Below are positions 34,961 through 46,056 of a DNA stretch of 64,000 nt, piece after piece. A program made the position numbers and the translations under genes. Source of the DNA: Hesseltinella vesiculosa (taxonomy: Eukaryota; Mucoromycota; Mucoromycetes; Mucorales; Cunninghamellaceae); NCBI GenBank assembly GCA_002104935.1, contig MCGT01000013.1, positions 124,001 through 188,000 of the forward strand. Reading direction: 5' to 3'. The notes under the pieces are model-generated. The model was given only the letters and a program-made list of their open reading frames with translations. It did no database searches and was not told the origin of the DNA. Numbering within the stretch: the first letter of the stretch is position 1; every line of letters starts with the position of its first letter.

Positions 34961-35229
34961 AAAGGATTGCAATTCACCAAGGAAAAAAAAAAAACCAAAA
35001 AAAAAAAAAAAAAGAATAAAGTCATGTGCTATTCTTCGATCAAAATTTGCAATGCCCCTTTCTCATAAGATGTCCACTTTTTTTTTTAATGGTGTCATTT
35101 TGAGCGCTCACTTTTCATTTTGTGTTTTCCTCAGTTCTGTGATCCATGCAAAACGATATTTTCTTCTTTTTTGTTTATTTACGAACCTCTTTACAAATCC
35201 AAACATTAAAAAAAACCAATACAATAAAT
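34961..35229. other. Convergent 3' ends of HAP5 and CCT4
   Basis: AATAAAAAGG overlaps the HAP5 stop, and AATAAAG follows at about 35015. The remainder is the 3' untranslated side of CCT4. No other gene was seen. Confidence 0.45.
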
Positions 35230-37356
35230 TTATCGACTTTGCACCTGTAGAGAGAAAGAAAGAGGTGAGACAGCAAGTTCAGAGCAGCATGATCGTTTTT
35301 TTTTTTTTTTTTTACCAAGTCATCGATCTTCATGATCATCTTGACGGTTTCCGAGGCCAATTCCAAAGCACTGGTTGTGACAAGCAGGGGCTGGATGACG
35401 TTTTCTTCCAAAATATTGCTGATGGTACCCTTTTTGACGTTGATTCCGGCATCCTTGTCGCCAAGGGCATGTCGGTTGCGTAGCTCGGTGACGATGGAGA
35501 TGGGGTTCAGACCCGCGTTTTCGGCCAAAGTGGTGGGGATGACTTCGAGCGCTTCGGCAAAGGCTTGGAAACAGTATTGCTCCATGCCTTGCAAGGTCTT
35601 TGCATAGGCCATGAGTTTTTGTGACACTTCGATTTCAGGAGCGCCGCCGCCAGCAATCAAATACTTCTTCTTGACCAAGCAGCGCACAACACAGAGAGCA
35701 TCGTGGAGCGAGCGATGTGATTCTTCCAACACCAACGAGTTGGCGCCACGGCACAACACAGACACGGTCTTGCCAGCATGCTTCATACCAGTGATCTTGA
35801 CGACACGAGCGCCCACTTGATCTACTTCTTCTACCAAATCGGCATAACCAAGCTTGTCCTCGGTGAATGATTCAACATCGGCCACAGGCTTACAGCCGAG
35901 AGACTAGTTACCAGAAAATACAGCGTGTCAACCCTTTTGTTGACCATGCTTTTCCCTGTTTTACCTTGGCAATGAATTCGATTTCGTCACGTTCGACGTC
36001 CTTGATCACCATGATCTTCAATTTGGACAAAAAGTGGAGAGACAGCTCGTTGACGGCATCACGCAAGATGGATTTCTGAATCAACAGGACATTGCAGCCA
36101 GATTTCTTGATCTTTTTGCACATGTTCAAAAGGTATTGCCGTTCTTCTTTCAAGATCTTGTCCATTTGTCGGTAGTCATTCACAATGATTTGGTTTTCCA
36201 TCTAATCGAAACAGAGTAAGCAGCTTCCCTTTTGGTTTTTGTGCGTCTTACATCAGGCTTGGGAGCAGACAGTTGGAATTGGACCAAGCCAATCTTAGCC
36301 TTTTCCATACGAGTGGGCCCCCCGGCGGTTTTGACGACGTTTTGGTTCATGACCAACCCATCGACCAATTCGGTATCATCAATGGTGCCACCCACCTTTT
36401 TCACAATGCGAATATCATTCAAGTTGACATTGTTGGTGACAGAGGGATCGATGACGCGTAAGACAGCATCGACAGCAATGGGAGACAGCAGCGAGGAGTA
36501 TTGCGACACGATCTAAAGTGGATGTGATGAAGCCGAGTCGAGAACTTTTCTTTTCTTTTTTTTTTTTACCTTGGAGTTCAAGGAAGTGGAGGCAGCACGG
36601 AGCAAGGATTCCCGGTCAGCCAAATCCACAGGGGTGGCCATGCCGGTCAAGAATTCCACCGCCTTTTGGGCGGCTCTTTGGAAAGATTCAGCAATGGTGG
36701 TGGGGTGGATACCTGTGAAAGAGCGGTTGAATATCCTTTGTGGCTTTCATCTTTGCTTTACCTTTGTTAAGCATCTTTTCAGCTGCAGACAGCAAGGAAC
36801 TGCACAGCACAACGACGGAGGTCGTACCATCGCCAGCTTCAACATCTTGAGCAGCAGACAGATCAACCAACTAAAAAAAGGTGAGTGTCCTGCAGTTGTA
36901 TGATAAAGTGCGCATTACCATCTTGGCAGCAGGATGCAACACAGCCATATGCTTCAAAATAGTAGCACCATCGTTGGTGATCACAACTTCACCGGAGCCA
37001 GTTTGAATCTGCGAGAAAAAAAAAAGATGATCAATGGCGATGCACGGATGATGAAAAAGACGGTGAGGTAATTTACCATTTTATCCATACCACGAGGACC
37101 CAATGAAGTACGGATAGCATCGCCAACAGCTACAAGAAAAAGAACAGTCAGATCACGCGGTGCAAGGCAAACATGATGAGATTTTTGAGTGGGTTTGTTT
37201 TTGTTATTTTCTAGCAAGATGAAGCCTTTTTTTTCTATTTTGGATTGTACCTTTGGCAGCAATGATGTTACTTAAGCGAACTTCGGTAGGCTTTTCCTTG
37301 TCTTGGAAGCTGGTTTTCACAGCGGTGCTGGTAGGAGCAGGAGCCACTTGAGCCAT
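35230..37356 (-). CDS. CCT4: T-complex protein 1 subunit delta (CCT4)
   Basis: One of eight subunits of the cytosolic chaperonin TRiC/CCT that folds actin and tubulin. Exons (descending): 37356-37251, 37129-37077, 37008-36919, 36870-36762, 36712-36570, 36512-36252, 36201-35965, 35903-35316 and 35244-35230 (533 aa, family length). Group II chaperonin signatures are present: [26 protein letters not shown] and [12 protein letters not shown]. Delta-specific [14 protein letters not shown] and a C-terminus ending [12 protein letters not shown] are also seen. The last exon is 15 nt long, after an intron that begins with a run of A on the coding strand. Confidence 0.96.
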
Positions 37357-37552
37357 AGTGAATTAATTAATAAAAGATGAGAAAGAAAGCTGTCAAAAAA
37401 AAGGAACGTCAAGCGTCACAATCCGCTTACTGCTTCGGACTTGGAAACCTGTATTTTTTTTTTTTTTTTTTGCCTGTCAAACCTTTTTTGTTTTTTTTCT
37501 GTTGCGTTCTTTCCTTTTCTTTCATCATCCAAGTTTATTACTTTTGAACAGA
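37357..37552. promoter_or_regulatory. Shared promoter of CCT4 and CCT5
   Basis: 196 bp between two divergent start codons of subunits of the same complex. It contains a TTAATTAATAA block next to CCT4 and a 19-nt T run (about 37452-37470) towards CCT5. Co-regulation is inference from the arrangement. Confidence 0.6.
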
Positions 37553-39493
37553 ATGGCTGCCCCTAACATTGATCCCAATTCTGCTGTTTATGCTACTGAT
37601 GAATATGGTCGTCCTTTTATCATCTTGAGAGAAGGCCAAAAGAAATCAAGACTTTCTGGCATTGCCGCTATTCGAGTAAGCGCCATCTAAGAAAATAACA
37701 TCAAAACATTCGCGACTCACTCTTTCTTCCAGTCCCACATCTTGGCTGCTAAAACCGTTTCCAACATCATCAAAACGTCCTTGGGCCCTCGAGGTAATGA
37801 TAAACACATCATCCAGCTTGTCCAACTCATTAGCCCCTTTTATTTTTTTTGATGATGACGCTTAGGCCTGGACAAGATCTTGATCTCTCCTGATGGTGAT
37901 ATCACGGTGACCAACGATGGTGCTACTATTTTGGATCAAATGGCCGTCGAACATCAAATCGCCAAACTCTTGGTTCAGCTGTCCAAATCACAAGATGAAG
38001 AAATCGGTGATGGCACAACTGGTGTCGTTGGTAAGGCACCTTTGTTGTCCGTCGAAGAACAGACAAACTCATCTCTTTCTTTTGACAGTGTTGGCTGGTG
38101 CTTTGTTGGAACAATGCGAAGATCTACTGAACCGTGGTATCCACCCTATTCGTATTGCTGATGGTTTTGAACGCGCCTGTAACGTGGCCGTGGACCATTT
38201 GAACAGTATCTCGGACACCATTGAATTTGATAAGACCAACGTGGCCAACCTGAAAAAAACCGCCATGACCAGCTTGGGCAGCAAAATGTAACAAAAAAAA
38301 AAAAAAAAATAGGAGGTACTCACCTCTTTTCTGTTTTAGCGTGTCCAAATGCCACGAACAATTTGCTGATATTGCTGTGAATGCTGTGCTGTCTGTGGCC
38401 GACTTGGACCGAAAGGACGTCGATTTTGAATTGATCAAGGTGGACGGTAAGATGGGCGGCTCGTTGCAAGACACCGTGTTGGTCAAGGGTGTGGTGGTCG
38501 ACAAGGACATGTCGCATCCCCAAATGCCCCGCGAAATCAAGGATGCCAAACTTGCTATTTTGACCTGTGCCTTTGAACCTCCTCGTCCCAAGACCAAGCA
38601 TAAGTTGGATATCACCTCGGTGGAAGAATACCAAAAATTACAGGCTTATGAAAAGGAAAAGTTCCAAGATATGATCCAAAAGGTCAAGGACTCTGGAGCC
38701 AACCTGGTGATCTGTCAATGGGGCTTTGACGACGAAGCCAACCACTTGCTGCTACAAAACGAATTGCCTGCTGTCCGATGGGTGGGTGGCCCCGAAATCG
38801 AACTGATCGCCATTGCCACCAACGGTCGTATTGTGCCTCGCTTTGAAGACCTCAGCGCTGAAAAGCTGGGTACCGCTGGCCTGGTGCGTGAACTGTCCTT
38901 TGGTACGACCAAGGACCGCATGTTGGTGATTGAGGAATGTGCCAATACCCGTGCTGTCACCGTCTTTGTCCGGGGTGGGAACAAGATGATCATTGACGAA
39001 GCCAAGCGTTCGCTCCACGACGCCATGTGTGCGGTCCGCAACTTGGTCCGTGACAACCGTGTTGTCTATGGCGGTGGTGCTGCCGAAGTCAGCTGTTCCT
39101 TGGCTGTTGCCAAGGTTGCCGACGAAGTAAGTGGGCGGGAAAGAGGCAGGGCGACGGCGATGACTCATGATTTCTCCTCTTTAGATCTCCACCATTGAAC
39201 AGTATGCCATGCGTGCCTTTGCTAATGCTTTGGATGCTACACCTTTGGCCCTGGCCGAAAACTCGGGCTTGGCCCCCATTGAAACCTTGGCTGCTGTCAA
39301 ATCTCAACAAGCTACTACCGGCAACCCTCGCCTCGGCGTCGACTGTCTTTACAAGAACTCCAACGATATGAAGGAACAACACGTGTATGACCCTCTTATT
39401 TCCAAGCGTCAGCAATTCTTGCTTGCCACCCAGCTTGTCAAAATGATTCTCAAGATTGACGATGTCATCATGTCTGGTGCCCCTGACCAATAA
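37553..39493 (+). CDS. CCT5: T-complex protein 1 subunit epsilon (CCT5)
   Basis: Exons: 37553-37675, 37733-37793, 37866-38030, 38089-38287, 38340-39126 and 39185-39493 (547 aa, usual length). The start region [17 protein letters not shown] (here [11 protein letters not shown]) and [26 protein letters not shown] and [14 protein letters not shown] are epsilon-type chaperonin motifs. [16 protein letters not shown] and [20 protein letters not shown] mark the apical domain. The C-terminus is [16 protein letters not shown]. The protein acts in the same TRiC ring as CCT4, encoded head-to-head 196 bp away. Confidence 0.97.
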
Positions 39494-39739
39494 TTCTTTT
39501 CTTCCCCATCACCCCTTTCAAGTCACCCTCCCCATGTAACATTTTTGATTTTTTTCGTATTTGTTCATAGCCACTTTTCTCTCTGCCCTTATTTTTACCA
39601 TGCCTCATATATCAATGAAAAGAGATGAAAAAAAGTAACACATTTAATCTCAGGGAAAAAAATAGGAGGGAATCTATGATGCATGGTGGGGTGGGTCTAA
39701 CGAAGTGTCTATGCGGGGTGTGTCTATACGGATTTGGCG

Positions 39740-40315
39740 CTAATTTGTCATCGTGAGCTGCTTTTCCATCGTCAAGATACGGACATGGTTGCCGTGGAAC
39801 TGGTCGCCATAGATGTCTTGCTCTTGCCCTGTTTCGAAAAAGCCCAGGCGATTGTACCAAGCAAACAGCTGCCCACGACCCTCTACCACGGCGATCTCGG
39901 CTGTTTTGTAGCCGAGAGATTGGGTATCCAAGATGGCCTTGCGCATCAGTCCGCCGCCAATGCCCATGGATTGCCATCCAGGCTTGGTGGTCAGAATCCC
40001 CATATACACTTTGTCGTCGCCCTTGAATTCGACCATCAGAGTGCCAACCACCTCTTGGTCTTGGCTTAGTGCGATATAGATGTTCTGCTTCTCGTTGATG
40101 ATATATCCTTCAATGTCCTTCAGCTCAAGGCGATCACCCTTTGTAAAGTGCCTGGCACTGGCCCAGCCTACGCAGAGCAGTCAGTCTCTACCCCTCCCCT
40201 GCCATTCTTTCCAATCACCTTCAGCTAAAAATGCATTATTGACCACTGAGAGCATATCCTTTGCTTTGTCCTGATCGGAGATAGTAGCTAGTCGATAAGA
40301 GATCGCTGCAGTCAT
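39740..40315 (-). CDS. GNAT-family N-acetyltransferase, array copy 1
   Basis: Exons 40315-40219 and 40167-39740 (174 aa). YRLATISDQD starts the fold, and VVGTLMVEF (beta 4) precedes the acetyl-CoA loop region (QSMGIGGGLMRKAI, the Q/R-x2-G-x-G/A signature). AWYNRLGFFETG is the typical C-terminal strand-helix. An intron in phase 1 immediately precedes GWASARHF. This is one of four tandem same-strand copies with the same architecture. The substrate is unknown. Small-molecule or amino-acid acetylation is only a guess from the family. Confidence 0.85.
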
Positions 40316-40569
40316 TTGTTCGGTAGAGTTGAAAGAAAGAAAAAAGGAAAAAAAAAATAATAACAACTGTCAAATCAATCTGGAGAAAAGGTTTTATACT
40401 TTTTAGACTCCGGCCTTGGACCTGATCAAATCAGCAAGGTTCAACACCTGACTGAAAAAAAAATCGGGTTCAAGTGACACGCTGATCAAGACGTTCATTT
40501 CTTACAAAGCAAAGTCAGCAAAAAAAAAAAAACAATAGATAAGCTGAAGTGCATGTTTATTCATCAAAA

Positions 40570-41149
40570 TCACAATGATTTCTCCATGATGATCATTCGA
40601 ACATGACCCTCAATCAAAAGCTCATTGAACATGTCTGCGCGCTCACCTGTGTCATAAAAGCCAAGACGGCTGTACCACGCGATCAAGCCAGCTCGGGTAT
40701 CAACCACTTCCATCACAGCAGCGGCACAGCCTCGGTCGCGTGCATCAGTCAAGGCCCTGTTCATCAAATTCTTAGCAATCCCTTTGGACTGGGAGTCGGC
40801 TCGGACGGTGAGCACCCCAACATGAGCCTTGGCTCCATGATACTCTACGTGGACAGTGCCCACCACTTGCTGTTCCGAGTTGAAAGCAAGGTACAGGCGA
40901 TGCCGATCCTCGTCGTCGGACTTTAAATAGGTCTCGATGTCATCCATGGACGACCGGTTGCCTGCAACAAAAGAGTTGGCGGTGGCCCACCCTATGAAAG
41001 ATGAGTGACATGTCAGCTTGACCTTTTCCAGTCTGGGCAAATCATGCCTGACCATCTTCCAGATAGGCTCTATTGACTACAGTAAAAATTTCATTCTTCC
41101 TGTCCATGTCATTTTCCGTCGCACGTCGAAAAGTGATGTCAGCAGCCAT
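40570..41149 (-). CDS. GNAT-family N-acetyltransferase, array copy 2
   Basis: Exons 41149-41053 and 40991-40570 (172 aa). Closest to copy 1: the second exon starts GWATANSFVAGNR against GWASARHFTKGDR. VVGTVHVEYHG, the acyl-CoA loop QSKGIAKNLMNRAL and AWYSRLGFYDTG are present. The intron is at the same place and phase as in the other copies. Its donor (G|GTCAGG) is weak. Confidence 0.85.
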
Positions 41150-41340
41150 GCAAATGGTGAGGAGGCAAAAAATAAAATAAAAATAAAAATAAAAAAAAAG
41201 AAACCACGCTGTCTTTATATGGCATCTCCCCGCCCCTGGAATTTGGAATCGGTCGTATGTCCGATGGTACGGCAACCTTGAGTCAACCCAATGGGAAAGA
41301 TAACAAAAAAAAATACACAGGCTTTAATACATATCTCGTT

Positions 41341-41943
41341 CTAAACATCGCGTTTGAGTACAAGAAAGTGGATGGATTTGTCTTTGAGCATGTCTGGCCA
41401 GACAAATTCTTCAGTTTCGCCTGTTCGCTCAAAACCAAGCTTCTTTTCGTACCAGCCGAGGATATCTTCACGCACATTCAACACATGCATCACCGCCTTC
41501 TTGAACCCCAATAAAGGCATTTGGTCCATAGCATGGCGCACCAGTTTACTGCCTACACCTCGGGATTGACAGGTAGGCAGGACGGACAGCAATCCGATCT
41601 CGGCTTCGCCTGGATGATCCGCTGACACCTGGAGCTGCACCGTCCCAACCACTTTGTTCTGCTCTAGGGTATCCACAGCCAGGTACAACAGATTCGTTTG
41701 GTCAACGATGGCTTCTTGAATAGCCTCCAATGTCGATCGTTCACCACCCACCAAATGGCTTTCTGTTGTCCAGCCACCTGCATAGTAAAAATGAAGGAAA
41801 CGTTAGATCAAGGGCCGATCATTCTTATTTTTTTTCATGCCTTCTGATCGGTAAGCAAGATTCACCACACTTTGAATCTCGTTGGCAATGGCCATGTCTT
41901 CTTTGGAAGCACGGCGAACAACAATGGAAGTATCTTGAACCAT
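41341..41943 (-). CDS. GNAT-family N-acetyltransferase, array copy 3
   Basis: Exons 41943-41841 and 41777-41341 (179 aa). MVQDTSIVVRRASKEDM opens the fold. VVGTVQLQV, EAEIGLLSVLP, QSRGVGSKLVRHAM and GWYEKKLGFERTG follow. It pairs with copy 4, which has the same length, the same MVQDTSI start and a shared end MLKDKSIHFLV. Only a GC donor (AG|GCATGA) fits for its single intron, at the conserved position before GGWTTESH. Confidence 0.85.
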
Positions 41944-42074
41944 TTGGGATTAAATACGAAGTCAGTACGGAAAAGAAAAGAGAGAAAAGAAGGAAACAAA
42001 AAAAAAATGGGCGGAGGAGAGCAGAAAGCTTGGGCTGTCAAGAAACAAAGTTCAACCAGCGCTCTGTTTTATTT

Positions 42075-42711
42075 TCAAACATCCTTTTTCACTACGAGAA
42101 AGTGAATGGATTTATCTTTGAGCATTTCAGGGTGAGGGTATGGACTGGTTTCATCCGTGAGCTGGAAACCAAACTTGGACTGATACCAAAGCAACAGGTC
42201 TGGGCGATTACTCAGGACATGTAGCACAGCCTTCTTGTATCCTAATTTAGGCATCTCTTCCAATGCCTTGAGGAACAGCTTGTAACCAATGCCTCGAGAT
42301 TGGGCTTTGGGATGGACAGCCAGCAGCCCAATCTCGGCTTCCTCAGCCTCCTCCGGATTAGGCTGGATTTGAACCGTCCCCACCGCCAGTCCATCCTGGC
42401 TGGCGTCGACGGCAATATACAGAGGGCTCTTTTCATCCAAAATCACCTTTTCTACGCCTTCTACTGTCAATCGTTCTCCTCCAGTCACATGAAGATCTTT
42501 CATCCAACCCTCTACAGCAAAAAAAAAAAAAAAAAAAAAAATTAAGCTTTTTTTGCCTCCCGAGTTCATTTTTTTCATGGGTTATTTTTTTTTTTTTTTT
42601 GCACACACCTTCGGAACGGAAGGCAAGGTTGACAAGCTGATGGATCTCCTTGGCATGAACAAGGTCTGCTCGAGTAGCTAAATGAACGGAGATGGAGGTA
42701 TCTTGGACCAT
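42075..42711 (-). CDS. GNAT-family N-acetyltransferase, array copy 4
   Basis: Exons 42711-42609 and 42511-42075 (179 aa). MVQDTSISVHLATRADL, AVGTVQIQP, EAEIGLLAVHP, QSRGIGYKLFLKAL and LWYQSKFGFQLTD are seen. The intron (97 nt, very T-rich) sits exactly where the other three copies have theirs. The start follows a leader of about 90 bp shared with the 3' side of the next gene. Confidence 0.87.
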
Positions 42712-42807
42712 GACAAGCTGGAAAGGATAAATGGGAAAAAGGAAGGGAAAAATGGTCCCACCACATTTTTTACTTTTTTTGAAATGCGGATGATGCCATC
42801 CAAAACT

Positions 42808-43996
42808 TTATTCGTTTGAGTTCAGATGAGCCAATGGTTGGCTGTGGAGTAACTTGTAGTTGGGCAGGCCATACACGCCATAGCCATCGGTCAAAGCAGC
42901 TTTCGCAAAAGACTCGGTGTCCAATTGATTTTTGTAGACATAGGGAGGAAAGTTGATGCCTCCTCGATGGACGTCGGCCCGGACAAACAGACAACTGCCA
43001 CCCACCCCATCCAAAGCGACCAACGTTTCATTACTACCCGACGTCATCATATCCAACATTAAAAACCGATGCGTATCAAATTCCCACCATCCTAAGGAAA
43101 GAACGTGAGCCATGATCGCTCTGGATTTGACCCTTACCTTCCATAAAGACAAAGTCCTCGGCGACGGTATCATGCAATGCCTTGGACAACTCGGTTTCTT
43201 GCCAATTGCCTCGTTCGTAGCCCCACTCCGTCCCGTCCTTGATGATCATCGTGTTGGGGGCCAAGACATCAATGGTTGCTGGTTTGTCGTCATGGGTTGT
43301 GCCTTTGTCCATGATCCGCTGCATGTCCTCGATCAGGGTGGGTGGGAAGTCTTCCAGCATGGGGTCCAGCCAGATAACATACTGGTCCATGGGGTCCAGA
43401 GCGGTCTGCAGCAGGTAATTGCGGGCACGCGCCATGGCGCTCTTGTGGAAAGGCTCAAGCTCGTACACTTTGCCTTGCTGGTGGTCATCCTGCTGCACCC
43501 ATCGAGCTATCGAGTCGTCAAAGGATTTGGTATAGAGTTGCACAGAAAAAGGCAACTGCGAAGCTTTGACGGCATTCCGCACGGCGTGCACGGAGGCTGG
43601 GCTGGCAGGATTCAGCACAAGCAGAGCCAGTCTGGTCATCCGATGGGATTGGCGTGCCAGGTTTGAAAAGAATGTATCGAGGGAGGTGCCGATCGATGAA
43701 GGCGGTAGCACGGCCATCACCACCACCTGATCTTGATTGGCCACCGGCTCGTTCAAGTTTTGGAACAGCACGTTTTCCGAAGGTTGTTGTTGGGAGAGGA
43801 GATGCACTGCATCGTTCATCGATGTGTCTTGAATGTTGACCAGCATCTGTTGTTCGTCGATACAGTCTTGGCCACCAAGCAAAACTATGAAGCATCCTAC
43901 CAGAAACACAAGCCCTACCAAGATGACGCCAGGTCGTTTTCGTCGCAGCGATTGCACCAGGTTGGGTATCTTTTTCTTGTCAGTGTCATCTGCCAT
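42808..43996 (-). CDS. Mnn9/Anp1/Van1-family mannosyltransferase-like protein
   Basis: Exons 43996-43138 and 43091-42808 (380 aa). A type II Golgi layout is visible: a short basic cytoplasmic tail (about residues 1-22), one membrane helix (PGVILVGLVFLVGCFIVLLG) and a lumenal domain. Family blocks are SAMARARNYLLQTAL, DGVGGSCLFVRADVHRGG and YGVYGLPNYKLLH. In Mnn9-type enzymes the sugar-nucleotide/metal site is a DxD inside a WxDADI-like strand. Here the strand reads YVIWLDPMLEDFPP, so the second Asp is replaced. It may be a non-catalytic complex subunit or use other ligands. The family usually elongates alpha-1,6 mannan chains. Confidence 0.85.
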
Positions 43997-44154
43997 GGTG
44001 TTAATATAACGAGCAACGACAGTAATAGTTAATGAGGAAGACCTGCAAGAAAGATGGATCAAGAAAAAAAGAGTGAAAAATTGACAAGCAGTCAACAGAA
44101 AAAAAAGCGGCCGCATTTTCTTTTTTTTTTTAAAAAAAACACTTTCCTTCAACA

Positions 44155-45401
44155 ATGGCATCTGACCAAGGCCACGCCGATCCTTACCATAATTTATTGT
44201 ATTATGATTTCTCTACTATTCAATTCTTTCGCTATGCTAGTACCATGCTAGATTTGTAAGTAGCCGTCATCGGCGGGCGTCGTTGGTGTCTAACCCTTTT
44301 TTTTTTTACGGAAGACCTGTACGCACAACTGGCACGGCCATGTATTATTATCATCGATTCCACCATTTCATGTCAAAATATAAAAACGCACCTCATCCTC
44401 GCAATGGCCAGTCTGTCCATGCTGCATTACCACTACATACCAACGAAGAGGTAAGCGAGTGCATGGCATGACTTGCTGTCTCACGTCATCACCTGCTAGT
44501 TGCTGGCGATCACATGTCTCTTGCTTGCCTGTAAGACAACCGACATGCCTCGAAAGGTCAGAGACTTGGTCAATGTTGGCTATCGATATTTTCACCCGGA
44601 AGAACCGCTTTTGGAAGCGGATGAGGTACATCAAGCGAAAAACGCACTTGCTGGAAGTCATGAACACGCTCTCTGTTTGTATAGGTGTACTTTCAAATGC
44701 GAACATCACTGACGACATGCGAGTTGATGCTTGTGCGGGCCTTGGACTGTGATCTGGAAATCGAGCTGCCATTTGCTTATTGCTTGAACGTGCTACGAGC
44801 CATGGGTGCTGTCCCGTTTTACAGCAGCGCACGGCCGTCCCAAACCTTGCTCAAAGATGTCTGGAAACGCATGGAATCCGGTAAAAGCGTCATCACAAGG
44901 ATCGCAGTACCACTAACTTGCTTTTCAAAGGCATGCCTCACGAATTCAATGTGATTGCTCGCTTGACCTGGCTCTTTGTCTGGGATAGCCTGGTATCACC
45001 TAAAATCGTTTTGAATCACACCACGGCTGAAATCGGCCTGGGGTGCTTGTATTTATCACTACGGATGACAAAGGCGGAGATCCATATGACCATGTCCGAG
45101 GTAAGTGATGAGAACACGACCGAGCCAAGGCTGACTCCTCTTTCAGTGGGTCGATCATTGGGGTGTAGGTGAAAACGTGTCGGTCCAATCAGTCCGGAGT
45201 AAGTAGAAAAGGAAGCATCAGATCGTCCTGGCAACAAGCTAACGGTTGGAATTAGATGTTGCCGAGTCGCTCATGGAACTACACGACTCTTCTGCGCAAT
45301 ACCTAAACGACCACCGACCCATCTGTGAAAAGCTGGATCACTCATTTACTAACTCCGCCGCAGACGCCACTTCTCCCCAAACCCTCCATCAGCAGGAATA
45401 A
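44155..45401 (+). CDS. Cyclin, cyclin-Q (FAM58)/transcriptional-cyclin type
   Basis: Regulatory subunit of a CDK. Exons: 44155-44255, 44315-44450, 44500-44625, 44685-44880, 44931-45100, 45147-45198 and 45256-45401 (308 aa). The cyclin box contains GTAMYYYHRFHHF, LLAITCLLLACKTTDMPRK, VRDLVNVGYRYFHPEEP and TTCELMLVRALDCDLEIELP. The R...ACK-T/V-E-x-PRK and CELMLVRAL patterns with the NVxYRYFxP stretch resemble cyclin Q and cyclins K/L. A second fold follows (MPHEFNVIARLTWLFVWDSL, then IGLGCLYLSLRM). Cyclin Q partners CDK10 in animals. Whether that holds here is inference. Confidence 0.75.
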
Positions 45402-45454
45402 ATCAGAGGGCAACCTTGTGTATATATTGAAACATGTGATGTACAATGCAGCCA

Positions 45455-45746
45455 TTAATATTTCAAAATAATATAGATTGCATGAACTATGAGAAACAGG
45501 ATCAGGCTGCATCCTCCAGAACTGATAGGAAGGAAACTTACGGACGCCTGGGATGAACCCGAGCAGGGTCAAGCAGATGTTGATGTAGAAATCACAGTGC
45601 CAGCAGCCACTGAGAATGTACAAGGATGAGGCATGATGTGCCATTTTTTTTTTTTTGCTTGCAGCTTACCGTTCAAGTAAAACGCCCAAAGGAGGGAAGA
45701 TGAAGGCAAAAAAAAGCTTGCAGATATCCGAGCACGTAACAGCCAT
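45455..45746 (-). CDS. PMP3: PMP3 / UPF0057 stress-response membrane proteolipid
   Basis: Tiny plasma-membrane protein that affects membrane potential and salt tolerance in yeast. Exons (descending): 45746-45670, 45609-45542 and 45486-45455 (58 aa, family size 50-60). The joined protein has SDICKLFFAFIFPPLGVLLE, then RGCWHCDFYINICLTLLGF, then IPGVLHAIYIILKY, the complete two-helix proteolipid pattern with its typical C-terminus. The usual GCGADF reads GCWHCDF here, an extra Cys and Trp. Each exon is too short to stand out alone. Confidence 0.92.
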
Positions 45747-46056
45747 GAGGAAAGGTGATGCAAAAAAAAAAAAAAAAGACAGAAAATGCCCTTGGCCTTT
45801 ATATTCACCAACGTTGGTTACACACAAAAAGGAAGAAAATCCTGGACAGTTGACGAATGGCACAGGCAAAAATGGAAATGTCAAAGAGAGCTGGTGGTCA
45901 TGGACGATCACGATGAAATAGAAAATGGAAGTGTCATGCACTTTTTTTTTTCTATAACTTTACTGCAATGTGGTATCAAAAAAAGTCTAACCTAATAAAA
46001 AAAATAGAATGATACTTGCTGGGTAGTCTAAAAAAGAGGATGGTGGGGGGGGGGGA

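Noticed and set aside
43997..44161. Extended N-terminus for the Mnn9-like protein
   Set aside because: The upstream frame has no ATG start, a lysine run and a hydrophobic leader that does not fit type II topology. ATG at 43996 gives the expected short cytoplasmic tail.
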